Below are positions 1 through 6,666 of a stretch of 13,518 nt of DNA, piece by piece. The stretch is taken from positions 1 through 13,518 of the forward strand of contig USAC01000054.1 in NCBI GenBank assembly GCA_900552475.1, written 5' to 3'. Under the pieces are notes generated by a model. It was not told the DNA's origin and ran no database searches. It saw only the letters and a program-made list of their open reading frames with translations. Position numbers and translations under genes: made by a program. The stretch's first letter is position 1. The number at the start of each line of letters is the position of its first letter. Source of the DNA: an uncultured Eubacteriales bacterium. Lineage in GTDB: Bacteria; Bacillota; Clostridia; Oscillospirales; Oscillospiraceae.

Positions 1-716
1 CCCGTTCCGCTCAGTGCGCGCCCGACGCGCTCGAGCGCCATGGCGGGGGTGTTGTTTTCCCGGCTAAGGTGCGCGAGGACAATCTCGCGCGTGCCGAGAC
101 GCGCCATCTGCGCGGCGAAGGCCGCCGCGGCATCGTTCGACAGGTGCCCCAGCGGGCCGAGAATCCGCTGCTTGAGCGAATAGGGGTAGGGCCCGGAGCG
201 CAGACATTCCTCGTCGTGGTTGCTCTCGAGCATGAGAAGCGCCGCCCCGGCGAGCACGTCCGCGGCCTCGTCCGTGATGAGCCCCGTGTCCGTCAAAATG
301 CCGACGGAGCCGCCCGCGGCGTCAATGCGGTAGTCGATGCTCCCCGCTGCGTCGTGCGACGTCTCAAACGGCGTGATGCGCGCCGCGCCGACGGTGAACG
401 GCGTGAGCCGTTGCACCTCGCGGAGCATCGGCCCGATCCCCGCGATGCGCCAGGCGAGCTGGCACGCGGTGGCGGGGGAGGCGTAGATGGGAATCCGGTG
501 GCGCTTGACGAGCGTCTGCAGGCCGGAGATGTGGTCGCTGTGCTCATGGGTGATGAGGATGGCATCGACCTGCGCGAGAGCAATGCCGAGCTGCTCGAGC
601 GTGGTCTTGATGCGCCGGGTGGAGATGCCCGCGTCCACGAGGATGCGCGTGCCCTCCGCGTCGATGACCAGGCAGTTCCCCTCGGAGCCGCTGGCCAGAG
701 TATGTACTGTAATCAC
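1..716 (-). CDS. MBL-fold metallo-hydrolase, WalJ/YycJ type (3' end outside window)
   Basis: Predicted metal-dependent hydrolase of the metallo-beta-lactamase fold, close to the YycJ/WalJ (VicX) family. I translated it from the minus strand; it begins with GTG at 716-714. An in-frame TGA lies five codons upstream, so no longer start exists, and AAGGGA precedes the GTG. The first residues (V/M)ITVHTLASGSEGNC match the family opening, a beta strand followed by GSGSxGN. The metal-binding motif HEHSDH is at about residues 57-62, a further candidate ligand His is at about 121 (TSHDA), and LTDTG, LESNHDEE and a late HLS follow in the expected order. About 238 codons are visible against a family length near 260, so only a short C-terminus is missing. 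In Bacillus this family sits with the WalRK cell-wall two-component system and has been linked to DNA-replication coordination. Here it follows murA by 86 bases. Family assignment is firm; exact cellular role is inferred. Confidence 0.88.
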   Translation of the reverse strand, partial: MITVHTLASGSEGNCLVIDAEGTRILVDAGISTRRIKTTLEQLGIALAQVDAILITHEHSDHISGLQTLVKRHRIPIYASPATACQLAWRIAGIGPMLREVQRLTPFTVGAARITPFETSHDAAGSIDYRIDAAGGSVGILTDTGLITDEAADVLAGAALLMLESNHDEECLRSGPYPYSLKQRILGPLGHLSNDAAAAFAAQMARLGTREIVLAHLSRENNTPAMALERVGRALSGT

Positions 717-743
717 GTTGCTGTCCCTTCAAAAATGCGCGTC

Positions 744-785
744 ACAAAGACAAAACCAGCGCCCGCCGTAAGCGGCAGACGCTGG
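744..785 (-). terminator. Possible partial terminator between murA and the MBL hydrolase
   Basis: Read on the minus strand, CCAGCG (785-780) pairs with CGCTGG (761-756), with CCGC/GCGG pairs further in and an internal bulge. The stem is followed by TTTTGTCTTT (755-746). It lies directly after the murA stop codon. It may end or attenuate murA transcripts before the downstream hydrolase gene. The bulge makes it weaker than the other terminators in the window. Confidence 0.45.
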
Positions 786-802
786 AATTTCTTCTGAACG
801 CT

Positions 803-2110
803 TCAGCTGATCTGTGCCTCGTTCTCGGCCGCTTCGACGGGCACATCCACCATCTGAATGTCCGCGCCGACCGCGCGGAGCTTGCCGACAAGATCCTCAT
901 AGCCTCGCTCGATAAACTGAATCTGGCTGATCTCGGTTGTCCCCCGTGCGGCCAGACCCGCGATCACGAGCGCCGCGCCTGCGCGCAGGTCGCACGCGTG
1001 TACCGGCGCGCCCTCGAGATGCTCGACGCCCTCGATCACGGCCACGCGGCCGTCGACCTGAATGTGCGCGCCCATGCGGCGCAGCTCGTCGAGATACTTG
1101 AAGCGGCTCGCGCCGTAGACGCCCTCGGTCACAAGGCTCGTCCCCTGCGCCAGCGACAGCACGACCGCGATCTGCGGCTGCATATCGGTCGGGAAGCCCG
1201 GATAGGGCTGGGTCTTCACGTTGGCGCGCTGCAGCGGCTCGCTGCGGCGCACGAGGAGCGTGTCATCCTGCTCCTCAATATGAACGCCCATCTCCATGAG
1301 CTTGGCGGAGATGCAGTCCATGTGCTTGGGGATGACGTTCTTGATGAGCACCTGACCGCCCGCGGCGGCCACGGCGGCCATGTAGGTACCGGCCTCGATC
1401 TGGTCGGGGATGATGCAGTAGCTGCCGCCGGAGAGCTTCTCCACGCCGCGGATGCGGATGGAGTCCGTGCCGGCGCCCTTGATGTCCGCGCCCATGGAGT
1501 TGAGGAAGTTCGCGAGGTCGACGATATGCGGCTCCTTGGCGGCGTTTTCGATCGTGGTGACGCCCTCGGCGAGGACGGCGGCCATCATGATGTTCATCGT
1601 CGCGCCGACGCTGACCACGTCGAGATAGACGGTCGCGCCCTTGAGGCGGCCGCCCTTGGCCGTGGCGTGGACGAGGTTGCCCTCCGTCACGTCCGCGCCC
1701 ATCGCGCGGAAGCCCTTGACGTGCTGGTCGATCGGGCGTACACCGAAGTTGCAGCCGCCGGGCATGGCGACCGTTGCCTCACCGAAGCGGCCGAGCAGCG
1801 CGCCGAGCAGATAGTAGCTCGCGCGGATCTTGCGCGCGAGGTCATAGCAGGGCTGGGTCGAGTGGACGCTGTGGCAGTCGATCTGCACGGCGTGCTGGTT
1901 GAGGACCTTCACCTTCGCGCCCATGTCCTCGAGAATAGTGAACAGGAGCGTCACGTCGCTGATCTGCGGGATGTTCTCGATGCGGCACACGCCGTCGACG
2001 AGCAGAGCGGCAGGAATGATGGCGACTGCGGCATTTTTCGCGCCGCTGATCGTGATCTCGCCGAACAAGGGACGAGACCCGTTGATAATATACTGATTCA
2101 AAACAGGCAC
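803..2110 (-). CDS. murA: UDP-N-acetylglucosamine 1-carboxyvinyltransferase
   Basis: MurA transfers enolpyruvate from phosphoenolpyruvate to UDP-GlcNAc in the cytoplasm, the first committed step of peptidoglycan synthesis, and is the fosfomycin target. The 435-residue product has the EPSP-synthase-like two-domain fold. The N-terminal SGAKNAA motif (residues 22-28) contains the conserved Lys-Asn pair. The loop GGCNFGVRP has the PEP-reactive Cys at 120, so the enzyme is of the fosfomycin-sensitive Cys type rather than the Asp variant. The C-terminal half shows PGFPTDMQPQ and the usual late GYE motif. The start is uncertain: GTG at 2110 has AGGAGAGG only about 1-3 bases ahead, while TTG at 2101-2099 (432 residues) would have a better spacing. 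Neither choice affects the catalytic core. It has its own promoter and a hairpin-containing leader. Clostridia often carry two murA paralogues; only this one is visible. Confidence 0.97.
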   Translation of the reverse strand: MPVLNQYIINGSRPLFGEITISGAKNAAVAIIPAALLVDGVCRIENIPQISDVTLLFTILEDMGAKVKVLNQHAVQIDCHSVHSTQPCYDLARKIRASYYLLGALLGRFGEATVAMPGGCNFGVRPIDQHVKGFRAMGADVTEGNLVHATAKGGRLKGATVYLDVVSVGATMNIMMAAVLAEGVTTIENAAKEPHIVDLANFLNSMGADIKGAGTDSIRIRGVEKLSGGSYCIIPDQIEAGTYMAAVAAAGGQVLIKNVIPKHMDCISAKLMEMGVHIEEQDDTLLVRRSEPLQRANVKTQPYPGFPTDMQPQIAVVLSLAQGTSLVTEGVYGASRFKYLDELRRMGAHIQVDGRVAVIEGVEHLEGAPVHACDLRAGAALVIAGLAARGTTEISQIQFIERGYEDLVGKLRAVGADIQMVDVPVEAAENEAQIS

Positions 2111-2159
2111 CCTCTCCTAAGGTAATGTCTCCGGGCTTATTTTGCCCATAGGTAAAGAA

Positions 2160-2182
2160 CTTCATACGGCCTGCGTATGAAG
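2160..2182 (-). promoter_or_regulatory. Perfect inverted repeat in the murA leader
   Basis: CTTCATACG (2160-2168) and CGTATGAAG (2174-2182) form a perfect 9-bp inverted repeat around a 5-base loop. It lies roughly 16-38 bases after the predicted murA transcription start, so it could be an operator for a dimeric repressor or an RNA hairpin. A second small stem, GGGC/GCCC with a 7-base loop, follows at 2133-2147 just before the ribosome binding site. There is no T-run after either stem, so neither looks like a terminator. Confidence 0.6.
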
Positions 2183-2204
2183 ATAATAGCTCATGATTGA
2201 AATC

Positions 2205-2233
2205 AGTATACCATTTTTTTTTTTTAAAATCAA
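2205..2233 (-). promoter_or_regulatory. murA promoter (sigma-A type, extended -10)
   Basis: On the minus strand the -10 is TATACT (2210-2205), preceded by TGG, which makes it an extended -10. TTGATT (2233-2228) sits 17 bases upstream as the -35. A perfect TTGACA overlaps six bases further out but at a 23-base spacing, too far to be the partner. The spacer is a run of twelve A, which would make this region strongly bent. Confidence 0.75.
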
Positions 2234-2278
2234 TGTCAAACCTGTGTGATGGAAAAATTTTCTTCCGGTTTCGCGCCG

Positions 2279-2989
2279 TCAGATCCGGCTGCCGTCCCAG
2301 CGGTAGTGTCCGGTGATAGGCATTTTCCGCATGTCGTCGTGCTCGACGGCGCCGTCGACGGGGTTGCCGTGGTGGATGAGAAAGGGGACACCGCTGCGAT
2401 TGCGCCGGTCGGAGCAGATGCCGATGTGATCCATGTCGCCGAAAACGACGATGTCGCCCGGCTGCCACTGCGCGGGATCGTCGAGACTGCACGTCAGCAC
2501 CTGTGCGTGGCGGCGGAGATAGGCGTCGAGGTTTGTCACGCGGCGGAAGTCGATGTTTGGGTCGGGCGCGGCGACGTTCGGATAGGCGGAGGGCGCGGCG
2601 AGAATATCGCGGTCGACGAGATCCTTGAGATTGTACCCGGCGGCCTTGAGCGCCTGCCAGATGACGTCCGTGCAGACGCCGTTTCCGTCGTTGGGGTAGC
2701 CGCCGACGTAGTAGGCGCTCTTGTAATACGGCTTCGTCGCGATGTAGTCCCGCGCGCCGAAGAGCATATCCGTGTAGTCGTCGACACCGTCGCCGTTGGC
2801 GTCGAGCGGGCTCTGAATCTGCGTGATGCCGAGCTGCCGTGCGGTGTAGTACGGGCGGGGGAAGAAGTGCCAGACCAGCACGCCCGCGACCGCCAGAGCC
2901 GCCGCGAGCAGCACGGCCCGGCGCTGCCGCGCGCGGCGGCGTCTGCGGCGGCGGGAGCTTGCGCGGGTGGTGTAGACCGTTTCATCCAT
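2279..2989 (-). CDS. Membrane-anchored DUF1287 (YijF-like) protein
   Basis: Predicted exported, membrane-tethered protein of the DUF1287 family, whose Cys/His arrangement suggests a papain-like or NlpC/P60-related fold; no reaction is established. The 236-residue product starts with an Arg-rich stretch (13-24), then one membrane segment (about 25-41), leaving the rest outside the cell. Residues 63-74 read DANGDGVDDYTD, a calcium-binding loop of dockerin/EF-hand type. The DUF1287 signature follows: a GARDYI segment, YPND, GVCTDVIW with the candidate nucleophile Cys106, then PGDIVVF and a candidate catalytic His188 in MDHIGI, and the final HHGNP. The start ATG has AAGGAGA eight bases upstream. 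It lies upstream of murA on the same strand, but murA has its own promoter, so a shared role in wall metabolism is only suggestive. Confidence 0.85.
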   Translation of the reverse strand: MDETVYTTRASSRRRRRRRARQRRAVLLAAALAVAGVLVWHFFPRPYYTARQLGITQIQSPLDANGDGVDDYTDMLFGARDYIATKPYYKSAYYVGGYPNDGNGVCTDVIWQALKAAGYNLKDLVDRDILAAPSAYPNVAAPDPNIDFRRVTNLDAYLRRHAQVLTCSLDDPAQWQPGDIVVFGDMDHIGICSDRRNRSGVPFLIHHGNPVDGAVEHDDMRKMPITGHYRWDGSRI

Positions 2990-2997
2990 GGGAAGCG

Positions 2998-3013
2998 TCT
3001 CCTTTATATTATA
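2998..3013 (-). promoter_or_regulatory. Ribosome binding site and probable -10 of the DUF1287 gene
   Basis: On the minus strand a perfect TATAAT (3013-3008) is followed by AAGGAGA (3004-2998) and, 8 bases later, the ATG. A start of transcription 7 bases after the -10 would leave a very short leader of about 14 bases. I see no good -35 at 16-18 bases, so the promoter half of this call is tentative; the ribosome binding site is solid. Confidence 0.5.
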
Positions 3014-3356
3014 GTGTGTTCCGGTGGAAGCTGCCTTTATTCTACCGCCTTTTTGCCGGGGCGTCCATTACGCTTTTGTCACTGGGGATGCCTTCGGCGA
3101 CATACTTTTTGCCAGCAGCGGCGCAGTAGCAGAGACGATTCTAAACTTAGGCCACGTCCTACCGAGAATTCCGCTTGCCGACCGGGAAGGAAGTCAAGAA
3201 ACCATCCGGTTTCTTGCGCATCTTTGAGAACTTTCTGTGCGCATAGAATGTACCCGCCGGAGGCAGGACACGCCGATTCACCCACCATTTTTGCGCCAGA
3301 ACACCCCACCCATAGCGCGCCGCATTTGTACAGACTGCCATTTTTCTCTGTGCGGA
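3014..3356. other. Long intergenic spacer, no convincing gene
   Basis: About 340 bases between the divergent DUF1287 and trpS genes. Short reading frames on both strands (for example 3159-3389 minus and 3079-3309 minus) overlap each other and show no family resemblance, so I do not call them. The clearest element is a perfect 9-bp inverted repeat with a 4-base loop, CAAGAAACC (3195-3203) and GGTTTCTTG (3208-3216). The palindrome TGCGCA occurs at 3215-3220 and again at 3238-3243. A small RNA, a dispersed intergenic repeat or gene remnant DNA are all possible; the sequence alone does not decide. Confidence 0.5.
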
Positions 3357-3385
3357 TTGACGGAGAGGGGAGATGGGTGTATCAT
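3357..3385 (+). promoter_or_regulatory. trpS promoter (sigma-A type)
   Basis: TTGACG (3357-3362), a 17-base spacer and TATCAT (3380-3385). Transcription would start near 3392, giving a leader of about 50 bases. The leader contains a GC-only stem, CGCGCC (3406-3411) and GGCGCG (3415-3420), just before the weak ribosome binding site AAAGGA (3424-3429). There is no room for a T-box. Confidence 0.7.
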
Positions 3386-3441
3386 ACAAATTAAATAGGT
3401 ATTTACGCGCCGCGGGCGCGCTGAAAGGATGCGGATAAGCG

Positions 3442-4503
3442 ATGAAAAAGATTATTCTGACGGGCGACCGCCCGACCGGCCGGCTGCATGTGGGACACTA
3501 TGTCGGCTCGCTGCAGGAGCGCGTGCGCCTGCAGAACTCCGGCGATTTTGACGAGATTTACATCATGATCGCCGACGCGCAGGCCCTGACCGACAACGCT
3601 GAGCACCCCGAGAAGGTGCGCCAGAACATCCTGCAGGTGGCGCTCGACTACCTCGCCTGCGGGCTCGACCCAGCGAAGTCGACGCTGTTCATCCAGTCGA
3701 TGATCCCCGAGCTGACGGAGCTGACGTTCTACTACATGAACCTCGTGACCGTCTCGCGGGTGCAGCGCAACCCCACCGTCAAGGCGGAGATCCAGCAGCG
3801 CCACTTCGAGGCGAGCATCCCGGTGGGCTTTTTCTGCTATCCGATCAGTCAGGCGGCGGACATCACCGCCTTCCACGCGACGACCGTGCCCGTGGGCGAG
3901 GATCAGATGCCCATGCTCGAGCAGTGCCGCGAGATCGTGCACAAGTTCAACGCCGTCTACGGCGAGACGCTGACCGATCCGCAGATCATCCTCCCCTCGA
4001 ACAAGGCGTGCCTGCGCCTGCCCGGCATCGACGGCAAGGCGAAAATGAGCAAGTCCCTCGGCAACTGCATCTACCTCGCCGACAGCCCCGAGGAGATCCG
4101 CCGGAAGGTCATGTCCATGTTCACCGACCCGACGCACCTGCGCCGCGAGGATCCGGGCCACACGAAGGATAACCCCGTGTTCATCTACCTCGACGCGTTC
4201 AGCAAGCCCGAGCACTTCGCGGCCTTCCTGCCGGAGTACAGCGGGCTCGACGAGCTGAAGGCGCACTATGAGCGCGGCGGGCTCGGCGATGTGACGGTGA
4301 AGAAGTTCCTCAACAGCGTCATGCAGGAGGAGCTGCGTCCCATCCGCGAGCGCCGCGAGATGTGGGCGGGCCGTTTGCCGGAGGTGTACGAGCTGCTGCG
4401 CGTGGGGAGCGAGAAGGCCCGCGCCAAGGCGGCACAGACCCTCGCGGAGGTGCGCCATGCCATGCGCATCGACTACTTTGAGGACGGAAACCTGCTGAAA
4501 TAA
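3442..4503 (+). CDS. trpS: Tryptophanyl-tRNA synthetase
   Basis: Class I aminoacyl-tRNA synthetase that charges tRNA-Trp with tryptophan in the cytoplasm; it acts as a homodimer. The 353-residue product is slightly longer than the Bacillus enzyme (about 330). The opening GDRPTGRLHVGHY carries the HIGH-type signature (HVGH, 16-19), ADAQALTDN (44-52) is the conserved DxQA region, and PVGEDQMPMLE (150-160) is the ATP/tryptophan-site GxDQ motif. The second signature KMSKS is intact at 201-205. The GDRPTG opening, rather than GxQPTG, is a subgroup feature found in many Firmicutes and Actinobacteria. It stands alone with its own promoter and a strong terminator, and shows no T-box leader, the usual Firmicutes control for this gene. 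Confidence 0.98.
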   Translation: MKKIILTGDRPTGRLHVGHYVGSLQERVRLQNSGDFDEIYIMIADAQALTDNAEHPEKVRQNILQVALDYLACGLDPAKSTLFIQSMIPELTELTFYYMNLVTVSRVQRNPTVKAEIQQRHFEASIPVGFFCYPISQAADITAFHATTVPVGEDQMPMLEQCREIVHKFNAVYGETLTDPQIILPSNKACLRLPGIDGKAKMSKSLGNCIYLADSPEEIRRKVMSMFTDPTHLRREDPGHTKDNPVFIYLDAFSKPEHFAAFLPEYSGLDELKAHYERGGLGDVTVKKFLNSVMQEELRPIRERREMWAGRLPEVYELLRVGSEKARAKAAQTLAEVRHAMRIDYFEDGNLLK

Positions 4504-4517
4504 GTACATATAGGTGA

Positions 4518-4555
4518 AAAAGACGCGCTGTCCGTTTATGGACAGCGCGTCTTTT
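4518..4555. terminator. Bidirectional terminator between trpS and the kinase gene
   Basis: A perfect 16-bp stem: AAAAGACGCGCTGTCC (4518-4533), loop GTTTAT, GGACAGCGCGTCTTTT (4540-4555). Because the stem ends in A/T runs, it offers a T-run on both strands. It sits between the trpS stop (4503) and the stop of the convergent histidine kinase gene (4562), so it serves both. Confidence 0.95.
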
Positions 4556-4561
4556 ACAAAT

Positions 4562-5803
4562 CTATTTCAGCTCCGCGATAAACTCGATGGCGCGGCCGTC
4601 GTCGGCGCTTTTTGCGCGGATGCTGCCGCGGTGGCCCTCGGCGATGCTGCGGGCGATGGAGAGCCCGATGCCGAAGCCGCCGCCCGCGGCAGAGCGGGCC
4701 TCGTCCGGGCGGTAGAAACGGTCGAAGAGCCGGTCGAGTACGGCGGGATCCAGCCCCTCGCAATCGTTCCGCTCGCGCAGCACAACGCCGCGGCGGGCCT
4801 TCTGCAGCGAGAGGAGGATCGGCGCACCGGGCGCGGCATAGCGCGCGGCATTGTCGAGCAGGATGGACACCAGCTGCCGCACGGCGTACTCGTCGCCGCA
4901 GTAGGTCAGCCCCGGCGCGATGTCGAGCTGCAGGACATGCCCCTTCGACTCGGCGAAATCGGCGAAGGACTCCGCCGTCTCGCGCACGGCATCGCTGATG
5001 GGAAAGTCCTGCGGATGGAGAGGGGAGTCCTCCTCGTCCATGCGCGAGAGCGTCACGAGCGAGGCGACGAGTTCGCGCAGCTTCTCCGTCTGGGCGCGCG
5101 CCTTGTCGATCCACTTCTGCTGTCCGACGTCCATCTCCAGCAGCTTCAGGCTCGTGGCGATGACGGTGATGGGGGTTTTCAGCTCGTGGCTGGCGTCGGT
5201 GATGAACTGTTTCTGCTTTCGGTTGGCCTGCACGACCGGCTCGATGGCGCGGCGTGAGCAGAGCACGACGATGAGATACACCAGCGCGACGCACCCGGCC
5301 ATGACGGCCAGTGATAAGAGCGCCGTCGTCATGACGGAGCGCAGCTGCTGGGAGCTGTCGAGAAAGACGGCCATCCAGCGCTCGTCCGCAACGTGGACGA
5401 CGCGGTAGCTGTAGCCGCCGGAGATGCCGCCGCCCTCGCCGCGGCGGAGGGCGATCTGGAGATACTGTTCGGCGTCGTCCTCCGTGACGGCGGCGATGTG
5501 GGCGAAGTCCGTGTGGACGAGCGTCCCCTCGTCATTGTAGCGCAGGACAAAATAGCGCGTGGAGAAGGGTGTCTCGGGCGTGAAGGAGCCGTCTGCGCGG
5601 CCGCCGCCGGGCTGCTGGCCGCCGCCGGGGGGCGCGGAGGGGAGCGTGCCCTGGTTGTCGCAGATCATATCGAGCATGCGCTGCTGCTCGGCGCGGACGG
5701 AGAGGAAGTTCGCGGTGTTGAGCGCGATGCACAGCACGAGCATCACGCCCGTGACGGCGAGCGTGGCGATGCGGATGAACCGCTTGCGCAGGCGTTTAAT
5801 CAT
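4562..5803 (-). CDS. Two-component sensor histidine kinase (HisKA/HATPase_c)
   Basis: Membrane sensor kinase that autophosphorylates on His and passes phosphate to the neighbouring response regulator. In the 413-residue product, membrane segment 1 is about 12-34 and segment 2 about 157-182, framing an extracellular sensor of about 120 residues. That sensor begins with a Gly/Pro/Gln-rich linker (59-69, including GGGQQPGGG). The H-box DASHELKTPITVI carries phospho-acceptor His206. The N-box LLDNAARYA (N318), an F-box DRLFDRFYR and the G2 box GGGFGIGLSIA (375-385) follow. The G1 box is atypical: RNDCEGLD in place of the usual DxGxG. The start overlaps the regulator gene by 8 bases (ATGATTAA), so the pair is translationally coupled. 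No recognisable sensor family, so the signal is unknown. The operon ends at the terminator shared with trpS. Confidence 0.95.
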   Translation of the reverse strand: MIKRLRKRFIRIATLAVTGVMLVLCIALNTANFLSVRAEQQRMLDMICDNQGTLPSAPPGGGQQPGGGRADGSFTPETPFSTRYFVLRYNDEGTLVHTDFAHIAAVTEDDAEQYLQIALRRGEGGGISGGYSYRVVHVADERWMAVFLDSSQQLRSVMTTALLSLAVMAGCVALVYLIVVLCSRRAIEPVVQANRKQKQFITDASHELKTPITVIATSLKLLEMDVGQQKWIDKARAQTEKLRELVASLVTLSRMDEEDSPLHPQDFPISDAVRETAESFADFAESKGHVLQLDIAPGLTYCGDEYAVRQLVSILLDNAARYAAPGAPILLSLQKARRGVVLRERNDCEGLDPAVLDRLFDRFYRPDEARSAAGGGFGIGLSIARSIAEGHRGSIRAKSADDGRAIEFIAELK

Positions 5804-6473
5804 GGCTGCTTTCCAGTACGTACCCGAGCCCGCGGTTGGCGCGGATGGTCACGGTCGAGCCGATGGCGCGCAGCTTCTTGCGCAGGTTCGAGATGTGTAC
5901 CCAGACGACGTTGATCTCCGCGTCGCTGTCCCAGCCCCAGACGCGCTCCATGATCCGGTCGGCGGAGAGCACAACGCGCACATGGCGCAAAAACAGCTCC
6001 ATCACCTGAAATTCCCGCCCGCTCAGGCGGATGGACTGCCCGGCGCAGGAGAGCAGGCCCGATCCCGTGTCAAGCGAGACGTCCCCGAAGGTCAGTACGG
6101 CCGGGGTGTAGGTCCCGCCGCGGCGCAGCATCGCGCGCACACGCGCAATGAGCTCGTCCGGCTCGAAGGGCTTGGGCAGATAGTCGTCCGCCCCGGCGTC
6201 GAAGCCAGTGATGCGGTCATCCTTCTCGCCGCGCGCCGTGAGCATCATCACGGGTGTCTTAACGCCCTCCTCACGCAGGCGGCGCAGCACCTCCAGCCCG
6301 TTCAGCCCCGGCATCATCATATCGAGGATCACGGTGTCGTAGTCCCCGCCGCTGGCGTAGTCATAGGCCGAGAGACCGTCGTTCACGACGTCCACGGAGA
6401 ATTGATTCTTTTCAAACAGAACGCTCAGGGCCTCGGCGAGGTCAAGCTCGTCCTCGGCAATCAGCAGACGCAT
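5796..6473 (-). CDS. OmpR/PhoB-family response regulator
   Basis: DNA-binding response regulator partnering the overlapping kinase. The 225-residue product has a receiver domain (1-115) with acidic pair Glu7/Asp8, phospho-acceptor Asp51 in VILDMMMPG, Thr79 and Lys101 (LPKPF), all intact. A winged-helix trans_Reg_C domain follows (about 130-222), containing LSGREFQVMELFLRH and the final NRGLGYVL. The start ATG has AGGAGGG seven bases upstream. The gene has its own promoter, and a pair of direct repeats lies upstream of that promoter, which suggests autoregulation. Specific regulon unknown: the family includes phosphate, envelope-stress and antibiotic-response regulators, and the neighbours do not choose between them. 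Confidence 0.96.
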   Translation of the reverse strand: MRLLIAEDELDLAEALSVLFEKNQFSVDVVNDGLSAYDYASGGDYDTVILDMMMPGLNGLEVLRRLREEGVKTPVMMLTARGEKDDRITGFDAGADDYLPKPFEPDELIARVRAMLRRGGTYTPAVLTFGDVSLDTGSGLLSCAGQSIRLSGREFQVMELFLRHVRVVLSADRIMERVWGWDSDAEINVVWVHISNLRKKLRAIGSTVTIRANRGLGYVLESSHD

Positions 6474-6519
6474 GGATTTTCCCTCCTAAGCAGACAAGCA
6501 GACAATTTATGTTATATAT

Positions 6520-6548
6520 AGTATAACGGCATGCGGGCGCGGACGCAA
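6520..6548 (-). promoter_or_regulatory. Promoter of the two-component operon
   Basis: On the minus strand TTGCGT (6548-6543), 17 bases, then TATACT (6525-6520). The -10 is good and the -35 weak (three of six), which fits a promoter needing an activator. Two copies of an 8-base repeat, AGCAGACA (6489-6496 and 6497-6504 on the plus strand), lie in the leader between promoter and ribosome binding site. Confidence 0.6.
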
Positions 6549-6578
6549 TGCCGGTTTTTGATAAGAGTACCCCAAAAG

Positions 6579-6597
6579 CCTAAAGAGAACCTTAAAG
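6579..6597. promoter_or_regulatory. Direct repeats, candidate response-regulator box
   Basis: CCTAAAG (6579-6585) and CCTTAAAG (6590-6597) repeat the core TAAAG with a period of 12 bases. Read on the minus strand they are TTTAAG, six bases, TTTAGG. OmpR-family regulators bind direct repeats about one helical turn apart, and the streptococcal CiaR box (TTAAG repeats with a 5-base gap) is similar. The site is about 30 bases upstream of the -35 of the regulator gene and just upstream of the divergent rpmG promoter. Confidence 0.4.
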
Positions 6598-6631
6598 GGC
6601 CGGGAAAAGAGAAAAAAATATCATTTTCATC

Positions 6632-6660
6632 TTGACCGGGGGAGGAAGCTGTGGTAATAT
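6632..6660 (+). promoter_or_regulatory. Promoter of the rpmG-secE-nusG operon
   Basis: TTGACC (6632-6637), a 17-base spacer ending in TGG, and TAATAT (6655-6660): an extended -10 promoter. Transcription would begin near 6667, leaving a leader of about 135 bases ahead of rpmG. Confidence 0.7.
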
Positions 6661-6666
6661 AGGAAA

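Noticed and set aside
998..2125. Long open frame (375 codons) antisense to murA
   Set aside because: It is the mirror of a GC-rich gene: composition is Ala/Arg/His/Asp-rich, no family is recognisable, and murA on the other strand is unmistakable.
2211..2239. TTGACA at 2239-2234 (minus) as the -35 of murA
   Set aside because: The spacing to TATACT is 23 bases. TTGATT at 17 bases with an extended -10 is the better reading.
3159..3389. Small 76-residue gene on the minus strand in the DUF1287-trpS spacer
   Set aside because: No ribosome binding site of note, no family, and it overlaps a second equally long frame at 3079-3309; both would cover the trpS promoter side of the spacer.
3386..3441. 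T-box riboswitch upstream of trpS
   Set aside because: A T-box needs about 200 bases and a TGGNACCGCG-like motif before a terminator. The leader from the predicted start is about 50 bases and the motif is not found.
3403..4509. Long open frame (368 codons) antisense to trpS
   Set aside because: It covers trpS almost exactly and has the same shadow composition; trpS has intact HIGH and KMSKS motifs.
4514..5257. Plus-strand frame of 247 codons across the kinase gene
   Set aside because: Begins inside the bidirectional terminator and is antisense to a kinase with intact H, N and G2 boxes.
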